Positions 17,724-26,606 of a DNA stretch of 64,000 bases are shown in pieces (within the stretch, counting starts at the first letter, position 1; each line of letters starts with the position of its first letter). This DNA is from DATJGS01 sp035494735 (GTDB lineage Bacteria > Eisenbacteria > RBG-16-71-46): the NCBI GenBank assembly GCA_035494735.1, contig DATJGS010000042.1:48426-112425 (forward strand), written 5' to 3'. Position numbers and translations under genes: made by a program. The notes below the pieces were generated by a model. That model was not told the DNA's origin and did not search any database. It saw nothing but the letters and a program-made list of their open reading frames with translations.

Positions 17724-20700
17724 ATGGCGCGCGTGCTGGTGCTGGACGCGATGGGCCTCGCCTACCGCGCGCACTACGCGTTCATCGCGCGGCCGCTCGT
17801 CAATTCGCGCGGCGAGAACACGTCGGCGCTGTTCGGCTTCGCGAACACCGTGCTCAAGCTGCGGCGCGAGGAGAAACCCGACTACTGGGCGCTGGCCTGG
17901 GACGGCCCAGGTCCGACGTTCCGCCATCTGCGCTATCCCGAGTACAAGTCGCAGAGGAAGCCCATGCCCGAGGACCTGGTGAAGCAACTCGGGCCGCTCG
18001 AGGAGTTGGCGCAGGCGCTCGGGCTGCCGGTCATCGAGATTCCCGGCACCGAGGCCGACGACGTGATGGCGACGCTCGCGGCGCGAGGCAGGGCCGCCGG
18101 CCACGAAGTCGTCCTCGTGACCGGCGACAAGGACATGCTGCAGGTCGTGGGCCCGGGCGTGCGCGTGCTCGCGCCGCGCACGCGCGACGAGTACGTGTGG
18201 ATCGACGCGGAGCAGGTGCGCGCCAAGTGGGGCGTCGGTCCCGAGCACATCCGCGATCTCCTCGCGCTGATGGGCGACACCAGCGACAACATCCCCGGCG
18301 TGCCCGGGGTCGGCGAGAAGACCGCCGTGGAGCTCATGAGTCAGTTCGGTTCGCTCGACGAACTGTACGCGCACCTCGATCAGGTGAAGCGTCCGGCGCT
18401 GCGCGCGAAGCTCGAGACGAATCGCGAGCTGGCGATGCTGTCGCGCGAGCTCGCGACGGTGCGTCCCGACCTGGCGATCGAAGCGGACTGGGACGCGCTC
18501 CGGCAGAGGCCGATCCGCCGCGACATGCTGCTCGCGTTCGCGAAGCGCCACGAGATCCGCCGACTCCAGAGCATCGCCGAGGCCGAGGGCGTCGACGACG
18601 CGTCGGCGGGCGCGCCGGCCTGGGCGCGCCCCGCGGATCGGCACGGCACCGCGGCGGAAGTGACGAGCCTCGATCTCCGCGAGCCCGCGCCGCCCGCGCC
18701 AGCCGCTTCGTTGCCGGCCTCGCCGCCACCACCGCCCGCGCCGCCGCCCGCCGCTTCGTCGCCGGTGCCGCCGCCGCCCGCGCCGGCCGCCGCTTCGTCG
18801 CCGCCGCCCGCCGTATCGCCTGGTCCGTTGTTCGCCGAGTTGCCGCCCGCTATCGCGCCCGAGCCCCGTGCCGCGCGACCCGCGTTCGCGACCTCCGGCG
18901 CGGCCATTCAGCAGGGCACGCTCGATCTGTGGTCGGGCGCGAACGCGACGACGGAATCGATCGCGAGCGGCGCCGCCAGTGAAGCCGCCCTGCACGCCGT
19001 GCGCGCACGTGCCGTGCACGGCTGGTCCGTGCTGCCGATGCTCGACGGCGACGACCCGCGGCGCTCGCCGCTCGTCGGGCTCGCGATCGCGGCGCGCGAC
19101 GGCACCGCCTGCTACGTGCCGCTGCGCCACGAGACCGGAGGCAATCGGACGCTGGAGCGCGCGCGTGAATGGCTGGGCCCGGCGCTCGCCGACTCGTCCG
19201 TGCCCAAGACCGGGTGGGACATCAAATCGGCGACGCACGCGCTGGCCGCGGCCGGCATGCCGGTCACCGGCTTCGCGTTCGACGCGCGGATCGGCGCGTT
19301 CCTGTGCGATCCCGTGCGCGATCTCTCACTCGAGGCGCTGGCCCGCGACTTCCTCGTCGAGGCGCTGCCGTCGCTCGAGGCGCCGCCCACCCGCGGCAAG
19401 GCGCGACCGACGTTCGCCGCGCTGCCCGCGGCCGCGGCGGGGGAGGCCGCCGCGCAGCACGCCGCCGCGCTGGTCCGCGTCGAGGGCGCGGTGCGCGCGC
19501 AGCTCGAGTCGCGCGAGCAGTGGCCGCTGTACGCGTCGCTCGAGCATCCGCTCGTCGACGTGCTGCTCGACATGGAGCGCGCCGGGATCGCGCTCGATCC
19601 GCGCGTGCTGACCGAGATGTCGGGCAGTGCGGCCGGCGAGATCCGGCGCCTCGAGGACGAAATGGCGGCGCTGGCCGGAGAGCGCCTGAACTGGAACAGC
19701 GGCGCGCAGGTGTCGCGCGTGCTGTTCGAGACGCTGTCGCTCCAGCCCGGGCGCCGCACGAAGACCGGACTGTCGACGGACCAGGCCGTGCTCGAGGAGC
19801 TGGCCGCGTCGCATCCGTTCCCGGCCAAGCTGCTCGAGTACCGCACGCTCGACAAGCTGCGCTCGACGTACCTGGACGCGCTGCCCGGCCAGGTCGACGA
19901 AGTCGACGGGCGCATCCACACGACGTTCGATCCGTGCGGCGCCGCGACCGGCCGGCTGTCGTCGAGCCGCCCCAATCTGCAGAACATCCCGATGCGCACC
20001 GAACTCGGCCGCGGCATCCGCCGCGCGTTCGTGGCCCCGCCCGGCGGACTGCTCGTCGGCGCGGACTATTCGCAGATCGAGCTGCGCATCATGGCCCACC
20101 TGTCCGGCGATCCGCAGCTGATCGCGGCGTTCGAGAGCGGGGAGGACGTGCACGCGAACACGGCGCGGCGCATCTTCGGCGTGGGCGACGGCCCGCTCGA
20201 TCCCGCGCTGCGCGCGCGGGCCAAGGTCGTGAACTTCGGGGTCATGTACGGCATGGGCGCGCGCAGCCTGTCACAGCAGATGGGCATCGGACTGGCCGAG
20301 GCCCAGGAGTTCATCGCCGGCTACTTCCGCGTGTACGCGCGGGTCCGCGAGTTCCTCGACCTGACGGTGGAGCGCGCGCGCCGCGACGGCTACGTGCGCA
20401 CGCTGCTCGGGCGGCGCCGCTGGCTGCCCGGGCTCGCGAGCGAGAACGGCGGCACGCGCTCGTTCGCCGAGCGCGCCGCCATCAACACGCCGATCCAGGG
20501 CTCGGCCGCGGATCTCATGAAGCTCGCGATGCTGCGCGTGCACCGCGGGTTGAAGGCCTCGGTGCCGTCCGCTAGATTGCTACTGCAAGTGCACGACGAA
20601 CTGCTGCTGGAATGCGCGGAGCGCGACGCGCCGGCCGTCGCCGAGCGCGTGCGCGCCGAGATGGAAGGCTGCTTCCAACTGCGCGTGCCGCTGCTCGTCT

Positions 20701-20738
20701 CGGTCGGCACGGGGCGCACCTGGTTCGATGTCCACTGA
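17724..20738 (+). CDS. polA: DNA polymerase I
   Basis: 1004 aa; gap filling and primer removal. The 5' nuclease domain (residues 1 to ~290) has ALAWDGPGPTFRH and GDTSDNIPGVPGVGEKTA. Residues ~310-395 are a Pro/Ala-rich linker. The 3'-5' exonuclease-like fold (~430-590) appears inactive: where active Pol I has the DxE motif this protein reads VLPMLDGD, and the later LKYD motif reads IKSA. The polymerase domain has motif A with D781 (GADYSQIELR), the O-helix (RAKVVNFGVMYGMGA) and motif C with D958 (QVHDELL). The 5' flap nuclease and polymerase look intact. Its 3' end overlaps coaE by 11 nt. Confidence 0.96.
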   Translation: MARVLVLDAMGLAYRAHYAFIARPLVNSRGENTSALFGFANTVLKLRREEKPDYWALAWDGPGPTFRHLRYPEYKSQRKPMPEDLVKQLGPLEELAQALGLPVIEIPGTEADDVMATLAARGRAAGHEVVLVTGDKDMLQVVGPGVRVLAPRTRDEYVWIDAEQVRAKWGVGPEHIRDLLALMGDTSDNIPGVPGVGEKTAVELMSQFGSLDELYAHLDQVKRPALRAKLETNRELAMLSRELATVRPDLAIEADWDALRQRPIRRDMLLAFAKRHEIRRLQSIAEAEGVDDASAGAPAWARPADRHGTAAEVTSLDLREPAPPAPAASLPASPPPPPAPPPAASSPVPPPPAPAAASSPPPAVSPGPLFAELPPAIAPEPRAARPAFATSGAAIQQGTLDLWSGANATTESIASGAASEAALHAVRARAVHGWSVLPMLDGDDPRRSPLVGLAIAARDGTACYVPLRHETGGNRTLERAREWLGPALADSSVPKTGWDIKSATHALAAAGMPVTGFAFDARIGAFLCDPVRDLSLEALARDFLVEALPSLEAPPTRGKARPTFAALPAAAAGEAAAQHAAALVRVEGAVRAQLESREQWPLYASLEHPLVDVLLDMERAGIALDPRVLTEMSGSAAGEIRRLEDEMAALAGERLNWNSGAQVSRVLFETLSLQPGRRTKTGLSTDQAVLEELAASHPFPAKLLEYRTLDKLRSTYLDALPGQVDEVDGRIHTTFDPCGAATGRLSSSRPNLQNIPMRTELGRGIRRAFVAPPGGLLVGADYSQIELRIMAHLSGDPQLIAAFESGEDVHANTARRIFGVGDGPLDPALRARAKVVNFGVMYGMGARSLSQQMGIGLAEAQEFIAGYFRVYARVREFLDLTVERARRDGYVRTLLGRRRWLPGLASENGGTRSFAERAAINTPIQGSAADLMKLAMLRVHRGLKASVPSARLLLQVHDELLLECAERDAPAVAERVRAEMEGCFQLRVPLLVSVGTGRTWFDVH

Positions 20739-21384
20739 GCGGCGCCACGCGGCGGACGGCCTGTTCGTGCTCGGCCTCGTGGGCCCGGCCGGCAGCGGCA
20801 AGAGCACGGTGGCGCGCGCGCTCGTCGAAGACGGCGCGCGGCTGCTGGACGCGGATCGAATCGGGCACGGGGTCACCGAAGAGGACGCCGTGGTGCGCGA
20901 CGCGCTTCGCGCCGAGTACGGTGCCGACGTGTACGATCCCGCTGGGCGCCTCGATCGCGCGCGTGTCGCGGCCGTCGTGTTCCGCGACCGTGCCGCGCGC
21001 GCGCGGCTCGACGCGCTCGTGCATCCGCGCATTCTCGAGCGCATGCGCGCGCAACTGGAGATCTGGAAGCGCGAGGGTTTTCGCGGCGTCGTCGTGGTGG
21101 ACGCCGCGCTGATGCTGGACTGGGGTTTCGAGAGGGAATGCGACGCGGTGATCGCCGTGTCGGCCCCGGAGGACGCAGCGCTCGCGCGCCTCGCCGCGTC
21201 GCGCGGCTGGTCGCTCGAGGAAGGGCGGGCGCGCCGGGCCGCGCAGCGCGCGCCGAACGCGTTCGCCGACGCCGCGGACGCGGTGCTCGACAATTCACGG
21301 GATCCGGAGACACTGGCCCGCGAGGCGCGCCGCGTGGTGGCGCGCCTGCGTGACGCGGCAGAACGCCGTTCCACACGGCTCTAG
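20728..21384 (+). CDS. coaE: Dephospho-CoA kinase
   Basis: 218 aa; last step of CoA synthesis, phosphorylating the 3'-OH of dephospho-CoA. The P-loop GPAGSGKST is at residues 19-27, DADRIGH follows, and the lid contains RLAASRGWSLEEGRARRAAQ. The ATG lies inside the end of polA (11-nt overlap). The gene ends 9 nt before prfB. Confidence 0.92.
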   Translation: MSTERRHAADGLFVLGLVGPAGSGKSTVARALVEDGARLLDADRIGHGVTEEDAVVRDALRAEYGADVYDPAGRLDRARVAAVVFRDRAARARLDALVHPRILERMRAQLEIWKREGFRGVVVVDAALMLDWGFERECDAVIAVSAPEDAALARLAASRGWSLEEGRARRAAQRAPNAFADAADAVLDNSRDPETLAREARRVVARLRDAAERRSTRL

Positions 21385-21393
21385 GAAGGACGC

Positions 21394-22504
21394 ATGCTCA
21401 CGACCGCGGACCTGCACAAGCGCGCCGACGAAGCCCGGGCCAAGCTGGACGGACTGCGGAGGTTCCTTTGAAGTCGACGCGCGCACGGCCGAAGTCGCGG
21501 CCTCGGAAACGCGCATGGGCGAGCCCGGGTTCTGGGATCGCCCCGAGGACGCGCAGCGGACCGTCGCCGCACTGAAGCGCGCGAAGCGCACGGTCGACGA
21601 CTGGGGCGCGCGCGACACGGCGCTGCGTCATCTGGAGGAACTGCTCGAGCTGTCGGAGGGCGATACCGACGGCGCCCTGCTCGAGGAACTGGCCGGCGAA
21701 CTCAAATCGCTCGAGACGCAGATCGCCGAGCTGGAGACGCGCAGCCTGCTGTCGGGCGAGCACGACCGGCTGGGAGCGATCGTGTCGATCCATCCCGGCG
21801 CCGGCGGCACGGAGTCGCAGGACTGGGCCGAGATGCTGTTCCGCATGTACTCGCGCTGGTCGGAGCGCCACGGCTACACGACGCGGCTGCTCGATCTCCA
21901 GCCCGGCGACGAGGCCGGCATCAAGGACGCCACGCTCGAGATCGCGGGCGAGTACGCGTACGGGTACCTGAAGGGCGAGAGCGGCGTGCATCGGCTGGTG
22001 CGCATCTCGCCGTACGACGCGGCACAGCGTCGCCACACGTCGTTCGCCTCCGTGTTCGTGTTCCCGATGGTCGACGACACGATCACCGTGAACATCGCGC
22101 CCGGCGACCTGCGCGTCGACACGTTCCGGGCGAGCGGCGCCGGCGGCCAGCACGTGAACAAGACCGAGTCGGCGGTGCGCATCACGCACCTTCCGACCGG
22201 GCTCGTCGTCCAGTCGCAGGCCGAGCGCAGCCAGCACCGCAACCGCGACTTCGCCATGAGCATCCTGCGCGCGCGGCTGTTCGTGCACTACCAGGAGCAG
22301 GAGCGCGCCAAGACGCAGGCGCTGACCGCCGCCAAGAAGGACATCGACTTCGGCAGCCAGATCCGCTCGTACGTGCTGCAGCCCTACACCATGGTCAACG
22401 ACCACCGGACCGAGCTGAAGATCGGCGACGTGCACGCCGTGCTCGACGGCGCGATCGATCCGTTCATCGATGCGTATCTCAAGCGGAAGGAGACGAGCGC
22501 ATGA
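21394..22504 (+). CDS. prfB: Peptide chain release factor 2 (programmed +1 frameshift)
   Basis: RF2 recognises UGA and UAA. The first 25 codons (21394-21468) run into an in-frame TGA at 21469-21471; reading resumes +1 at 21470 (GAA GTC GAC) for a 369-aa product. The shift is needed for the family's N-terminal helical domain to join the rest. GGQ is at residues 250-252, the same numbers as E. coli RF2, in SGAGGQHVNKTESAVR. The stop-reading tripeptide at 205-207 is SPY rather than SPF. The stop overlaps the next gene's ATG (ATGA). Confidence 0.95.
21458..21471 (+). promoter_or_regulatory. prfB autoregulatory frameshift site
   Basis: The internal Shine-Dalgarno GGAGG (21458-21462), spacer TTC, slippery codon CTT and stop TGA are arranged as in classic RF2 autoregulation. 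When RF2 is scarce the TGA is read slowly and the P-site Leu-tRNA slips +1 from CTT to TTT. Confidence 0.93.
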
Positions 22505-23868
22505 CGCCGCGCCACATCTTCCGTGAGTACGACATCCGCGGGCTGCACGCGACCGAACTGAGCGACGACGTCGCGACCGCCGTGGGCCGCGCGTTCGGCA
22601 CGAACCTGGTCCGCGCCGGCGGACGCCGCGTGGCGCTCGGCCAGGACGTGCGGCCGAGCAGCGCGCGGCTGGCCGCGGGCGTCGAGCGCGGGCTCGCGGC
22701 GTGCGGGCTCGAGATCGATCGCGTGGGCGTCGTGCCGACGCCGGCGCTGTACTACGCCGTGGCGTCGCGCGACCTGGACGGCGGCATGCAGATCACCGGC
22801 AGCCACAATCCGCCCGAGTTCAACGGCTTCAAGATGGCGAAGCGCCACGCACCCGTGTTCGGCGCCGAGATCCAGGGCATGCTCTCCGCGATCGAGCGCG
22901 GCGACTTCGCGAGCGGGGAGGGGCGCGCGGCGGATCGGCCGATCCTCGACGCGTATCGCGCGATGCTGGTCGAGCGCGTGTCGAGCGCGAAGGGCCTCAA
23001 CGTCGTCATGGACTGCGGCAACGGCTGCGCCGGGACCATCGTGCCCGAGACGTTCGAGCGCATGGGACATCGCGTCGAGGCGCTGTTCGCCGAACTGGAC
23101 GGTCGCTTCCCGAACCACCTGCCGGACCCGACCGTGCCCGCGCTGCTCGTCGACCTGCAGCGCCGCGTGCGCGCGAGCGGCGCGGATCTCGGCATCGCGT
23201 TCGACGGCGACGCCGACCGCATCGGCGCCGTCGACGGCGCCGGGCGCGTCGTGTTCGGGGACCAACTGCTCGCGCTGTTCGCGCGCGACGTGCTGGCGCG
23301 CGTGCCGAATGCCGAGATCATCTTCGACGTGAAGTGCTCGCAGGGCCTCGGCGAGGACATCGTCGCGCACGGCGGCCGGCCGCTGATGTGGAAGACCGGC
23401 CACTCGCTCATCAAGGCCAAGCTGCTCGAGAGCGGCGCGCCCATCGCCGGCGAGATGAGCGGGCACATGTTCTTCAGCGAGGGTTTCTTCGGATTCGACG
23501 ACGCGCTGTTCGCGGCCGGCCGTCTGTTGCGCTACGTCGCCGCGAGTGGGCGCACCCTCGCCGAGCTCGTGGACTCGATCCCCGCGTACCACGCGACGCC
23601 CGAGACGCGCCTCGCCTGCCCGGACGACCGCAAGTTCGAAGTCGTCGAGGCGATCCGCCGCGAGTTCGAGCCTCGCTACAAGGTGATCACCATCGACGGC
23701 GTGCGCGTCGAGTTCGGCGATGGCTGGGGCTTGGTGCGCGCCTCGAACACGCAGCCGGTGCTCGTCGTGCGCTTCGAAGCGCGCAGCGAGTCGCGCCTCG
23801 CGGAGATCCGCGAGGTGTTCATGGCGCCGCTGCGCGCGCTCGGCGTGGTTGAAGCCGTCGCGCACTGA
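22501..23868 (+). CDS. Phosphomannomutase/phosphoglucomutase
   Basis: 455 aa; alpha-D-phosphohexomutase of the AlgC/ManB type, interconverting hexose 6- and 1-phosphates for surface polysaccharide precursors. The phosphoserine is S101 in ITGSHNPPEFNGFK, the metal loop DGDADR is at 235-240, the sugar-binding loop is GEMSGHMFF, and the phosphate-binding loop is RASNTQPVLVVR. The GEMSG loop favours dual Man/Glc use. The ATG overlaps the prfB stop. It could supply GDP-mannose or UDP-glucose pathways used by the glycosyltransferases elsewhere in the window. Confidence 0.92.
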   Translation: MTPRHIFREYDIRGLHATELSDDVATAVGRAFGTNLVRAGGRRVALGQDVRPSSARLAAGVERGLAACGLEIDRVGVVPTPALYYAVASRDLDGGMQITGSHNPPEFNGFKMAKRHAPVFGAEIQGMLSAIERGDFASGEGRAADRPILDAYRAMLVERVSSAKGLNVVMDCGNGCAGTIVPETFERMGHRVEALFAELDGRFPNHLPDPTVPALLVDLQRRVRASGADLGIAFDGDADRIGAVDGAGRVVFGDQLLALFARDVLARVPNAEIIFDVKCSQGLGEDIVAHGGRPLMWKTGHSLIKAKLLESGAPIAGEMSGHMFFSEGFFGFDDALFAAGRLLRYVAASGRTLAELVDSIPAYHATPETRLACPDDRKFEVVEAIRREFEPRYKVITIDGVRVEFGDGWGLVRASNTQPVLVVRFEARSESRLAEIREVFMAPLRALGVVEAVAH

Positions 23869-24517
23869 GCCGCGGCCGGCCCGGGCCGCCTGGCGCGCGC
23901 GCTCCTTTGGGCGCCCGCTGCCCCGCGCGTTCTACGCGCGCGGCGTGCTGACGGTGGCTCGCGCGCTGCTCGGGCGCCTGCTGGTGCGTCGCGCGCGCGG
24001 CGGCCTCCAGGTCGGGCGCATCGTCGAAGTCGAGGCGTACCGGGCGGCGGACGACCCCGCGAGCCACGCGTTCCGCGGGCCCACGCCGCGCAATCGCGTG
24101 ATGTTCGGCCCGCCCGGCCACGCGTACGTGTACTTCACGTACGGCATGCACCACTGCCTGAACGTCGTGACCGGTCCGGACGGAGAAGCGTCCGCCGTGC
24201 TGATCCGCGCGCTCGAGCCGGTCGCCGGCCTCGGCGCCATGCGCGCGCGTCGCGGCCGCGTGGCGGACGCGGCGCTGGCGCGCGGGCCGGGCAACACGGC
24301 GCGGGCCCTCGGCCTCACGCGCGCCCTGAGCGGCGAGGACCTGACGCACGATCGGCTGTGGATCTCCGACCTTCCGCCCCGGCGCGAGGGGCTCAGGATC
24401 GCGCGCGGCCCGCGCATCGGGATCCGCGTGGGGACCGAGCGGCCGTGGCGATTCTGGCTGGCCGGGCACCCCAGCGTTTCCGGCCCGCGCGGAGCGGCCT
24501 CCGCAGTTCGCCGTTGA
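23849..24517 (+). CDS. mpg: 3-methyladenine DNA glycosylase (AAG/Mpg type)
   Basis: About 222 aa; excises alkylated purines to start base-excision repair. The core matches the AAG fold: VEVEAY carries the catalytic Glu (E62) and the intercalating Tyr (Y64), H73 lies eleven residues after the Glu as in the human enzyme, and YVYFTYGMHHCLN forms the base-binding wall. The start is uncertain: no ATG is available near the conserved LPRAFYAR, so TTG 23849, overlapping the mutase by 20 nt, is chosen; GTG 23945 would cut the core. The stop codon lies within the -35 box of the next promoter. Confidence 0.82.
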   Translation: MKPSRTEPRPARAAWRARSFGRPLPRAFYARGVLTVARALLGRLLVRRARGGLQVGRIVEVEAYRAADDPASHAFRGPTPRNRVMFGPPGHAYVYFTYGMHHCLNVVTGPDGEASAVLIRALEPVAGLGAMRARRGRVADAALARGPGNTARALGLTRALSGEDLTHDRLWISDLPPRREGLRIARGPRIGIRVGTERPWRFWLAGHPSVSGPRGAASAVRR

Positions 24518-24542
24518 CACGTTTCCGGTCGATTCCTAGTAT
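24514..24542 (+). promoter_or_regulatory. Strong sigma70-type promoter of the outer-membrane gene at 24667
   Basis: A perfect -35 TTGACA (24514-24519), 17-nt spacer and TAGTAT (24537-24542). The -35 overlaps the mpg stop codon (24515-24517). Transcription would start near 24549, leaving a leader of about 118 nt with AAAGGAG before ATG 24667. Confidence 0.75.
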
Positions 24543-24666
24543 CCGGCCTCCGTGCATCGCGCACCTCGTTGACCGCGCGCACTTTCGCCCGGCAGGCGGG
24601 AGCGTTTTTCTCCGCATCGCGGTCCGCCGGTCCACTGTTACCAGTCGTTCACGCAAAGGAGTCCGG

Positions 24667-26277
24667 ATGCGCCCTTCGCGCAGGGTTCGTTGGTGCGCGC
24701 TGACGATGCTGGCCGCGCTCGCGCTCGGCGCGATGCCGGCCCACGCCCAGGATTACGAGGACACGCGGCGCGCGCTCGGGCTTTCGCCCGATCCGATCGA
24801 ACGCAGCCCGCGACTCCTCGGCATGGGAGGCGTGACGCTGCTCGGCGACGAGCCCCACAACCGGATCACGTTGTGGGATTTCGCCGGATTCCCCACGGGG
24901 ATCAACGCGGATTCCCAGTCCGTGATCGAACTCCGGCCGCGCACGTCGAGCGGCTCGGACGTGCGCGACTTCAGCGCCACCGACAACCGCGAACGCCAGA
25001 CGTTCGCGATGCGCGAGAACGGTCTCGGCTTCGAGTTCTGGAACCAGGGCCCGACCACGTACGGCGCGATCGGCGACTTCGCCGGCGTGCGCCAGGACCA
25101 GCCGTACGCCGAGGACACGGAGTGGCGGCACCACGTCACCCAGCCCAGCATCACGCCGATCGTCTCGGGCACGATGCCGTACACGTCCTCGGGGCGCACC
25201 CGCTACGCGCTGCGCGTGATCTATGCGAGCGAGGTCAACCTCGACGATTACCTGACCATCGTTCCGAACGCCGCGGGCCAGTACATCGATCAGCAGGGCG
25301 AGGAACTGAACCCGCCGAATTTCTTCACGCCGGACCAGGTCCACGGCTCGAAGCTCGGCGGGGGCGTGGCCGCCTCGCAGCAGCTGTCGCGCTCGCTGAC
25401 GCTCGGCGTCGGCGCGGACTTCGTGGGGAACCGCATTCACGGCGAGAACAGCGCCGACCGTTACTCGGCGGAAACGCACGAGAAGCGCGGCGTGAATCAG
25501 GGCCAGGTCGCGCTCATCGGGCGCGTCGGCTCGCACTTCCAGTGGGGTCTCGACGGCCGCGCGTGGACGTCGAGCTCGCAGGAGGACTGGAACTTCTCGT
25601 TGTCGGCGGGCACGACGGCGCCGACGCTGGACGGCCGCGGCAAGCTCCTCGACCGCGACGAGAACGGAACGTCGGGGCGCGCGCGCGTGCGTCTGGCGAC
25701 CGGCTCGCTCGAGTGGGGCGCCTCGTTCGACGCGTACGACCGCAAGGTGACGGTGACGCCGCCCGACGCGTCCGACCTCACGTCGTTCAATCACTTCCTG
25801 ACGATCGTCTACAACCGCGCCGGCGGCGACACGCTGTCGCTCCCCGACAGCATCGTGCACAACGAGGTCACGTCGCACACGTGGAACGGGGCGGTCGGCG
25901 TCAACTGGCGGCTCGGGCGTGGCGTGTGGGCGCTCGAATACCACAAGTCCGACGATCGGGAAGAACAGACGGTCGCGAACGGCGGACCCGAGGCGACGAC
26001 GTGGGACGTGCGGACCGGCCTCGACTGGGAGTTGAATCGGGTCGTGTCGGGCCGGATCGGCTACCAGTACGCGTCGATCGACCTCGACAAGAACACCGAG
26101 CAGAACGAGTGGATCAGCAACGGCATCTCGCTCGGCCTGGGCTTGCGTCCGGCGGGCGCGTCGTGGTCGTTCGATTCGGGGTACCTGATCCAGTGGAATC
26201 AGGCCGACTACGGCAGTCCGGTGCAGCCGCGCGGCTCGCGCCAGCGCCTGGCCACGCGGGTGCACTGGGACTTCTAG
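24667..26277 (+). CDS. Outer-membrane beta-barrel protein, uncharacterised
   Basis: 536 aa. Signal peptide with AQ-type cleavage (PAHAQDYED). The remainder is alternating amphipathic strands with aromatic girdles and Gly/Ser/Asp turns, ending in a Phe (RVHWDF), the usual C-terminal signal for insertion by BAM. Early motif SPRLLGMGGVTLLGDEPHNRI resembles the start of PorV/FadL-like barrels. No ligand can be inferred. The ATG has AAAGGAG upstream and a strong promoter of its own. Likely a porin-like or structural barrel of an FCB-type outer membrane. Confidence 0.72.
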   Translation: MRPSRRVRWCALTMLAALALGAMPAHAQDYEDTRRALGLSPDPIERSPRLLGMGGVTLLGDEPHNRITLWDFAGFPTGINADSQSVIELRPRTSSGSDVRDFSATDNRERQTFAMRENGLGFEFWNQGPTTYGAIGDFAGVRQDQPYAEDTEWRHHVTQPSITPIVSGTMPYTSSGRTRYALRVIYASEVNLDDYLTIVPNAAGQYIDQQGEELNPPNFFTPDQVHGSKLGGGVAASQQLSRSLTLGVGADFVGNRIHGENSADRYSAETHEKRGVNQGQVALIGRVGSHFQWGLDGRAWTSSSQEDWNFSLSAGTTAPTLDGRGKLLDRDENGTSGRARVRLATGSLEWGASFDAYDRKVTVTPPDASDLTSFNHFLTIVYNRAGGDTLSLPDSIVHNEVTSHTWNGAVGVNWRLGRGVWALEYHKSDDREEQTVANGGPEATTWDVRTGLDWELNRVVSGRIGYQYASIDLDKNTEQNEWISNGISLGLGLRPAGASWSFDSGYLIQWNQADYGSPVQPRGSRQRLATRVHWDF

Positions 26278-26300
26278 GGGCGGGGCGGCCGAAAAGTTCC

Positions 26301-26329
26301 TTGACAGAATCTCCGGTCGGCACCATATT
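26301..26329 (+). promoter_or_regulatory. Promoter upstream of the TonB-dependent receptor
   Basis: Perfect TTGACA (26301-26306), 17-nt spacer and CATATT (26324-26329, 4 of 6). It lies 24 nt after the preceding stop. The sequence around it is less GC-rich than its surroundings, as expected of a promoter. Confidence 0.65.
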
Positions 26330-26606
26330 CCCCTTCGATTGGGCGTACGGCACACCGCGATCGACCGACTCGCGGATTCCGTCTTCGTGCCGATTCCGCA
26401 CGCCTGCGTAACCCCGACCCACCGGAACTCCACGCACGTCTCGCGAACATTCGTTCGAGACGGCTCGGGTCGTGAAGTAACTCTCCGCCATGAAACAACT
26501 TCGCGTGCGAAAAGCGTTGACACTCGATTCGCACGTTGGCATCGTGGGCGGGTTCATTTTCCCAGCCCATTCGACACCGCGAACCCACTCTGAGGGGTCG
26601 AGTCGC
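26330..26606 (+). other. Long leader of the TonB-dependent receptor gene
   Basis: The gap from the preceding stop to ATG 26607 is 329 nt. Beyond the promoter it contains a second perfect TTGACA (26517-26522) without a convincing -10, an in-frame ATG at 26490 with no signal peptide behind it, and the Shine-Dalgarno GAGGGG before the chosen start. I recognise no riboswitch or small gene. It may be a regulated 5' leader. Confidence 0.35.

Noticed and set aside
18660..18890. Frameshift or repeat insertion in polA
   Set aside because: The Pro/Ala stretch keeps frame and both flanking domains are complete; it is better read as a linker.
21469..21471. In-frame stop suggesting prfB is a pseudogene
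   Set aside because: It is the conserved RF2 frameshift stop with the internal Shine-Dalgarno and CTT slippery codon; the remainder is intact.
26490..26606. Earlier start of the TonB-dependent receptor at ATG 26490
   Set aside because: It would bury the signal peptide 40 residues inside; ATG 26607 has a Shine-Dalgarno and begins the signal peptide.
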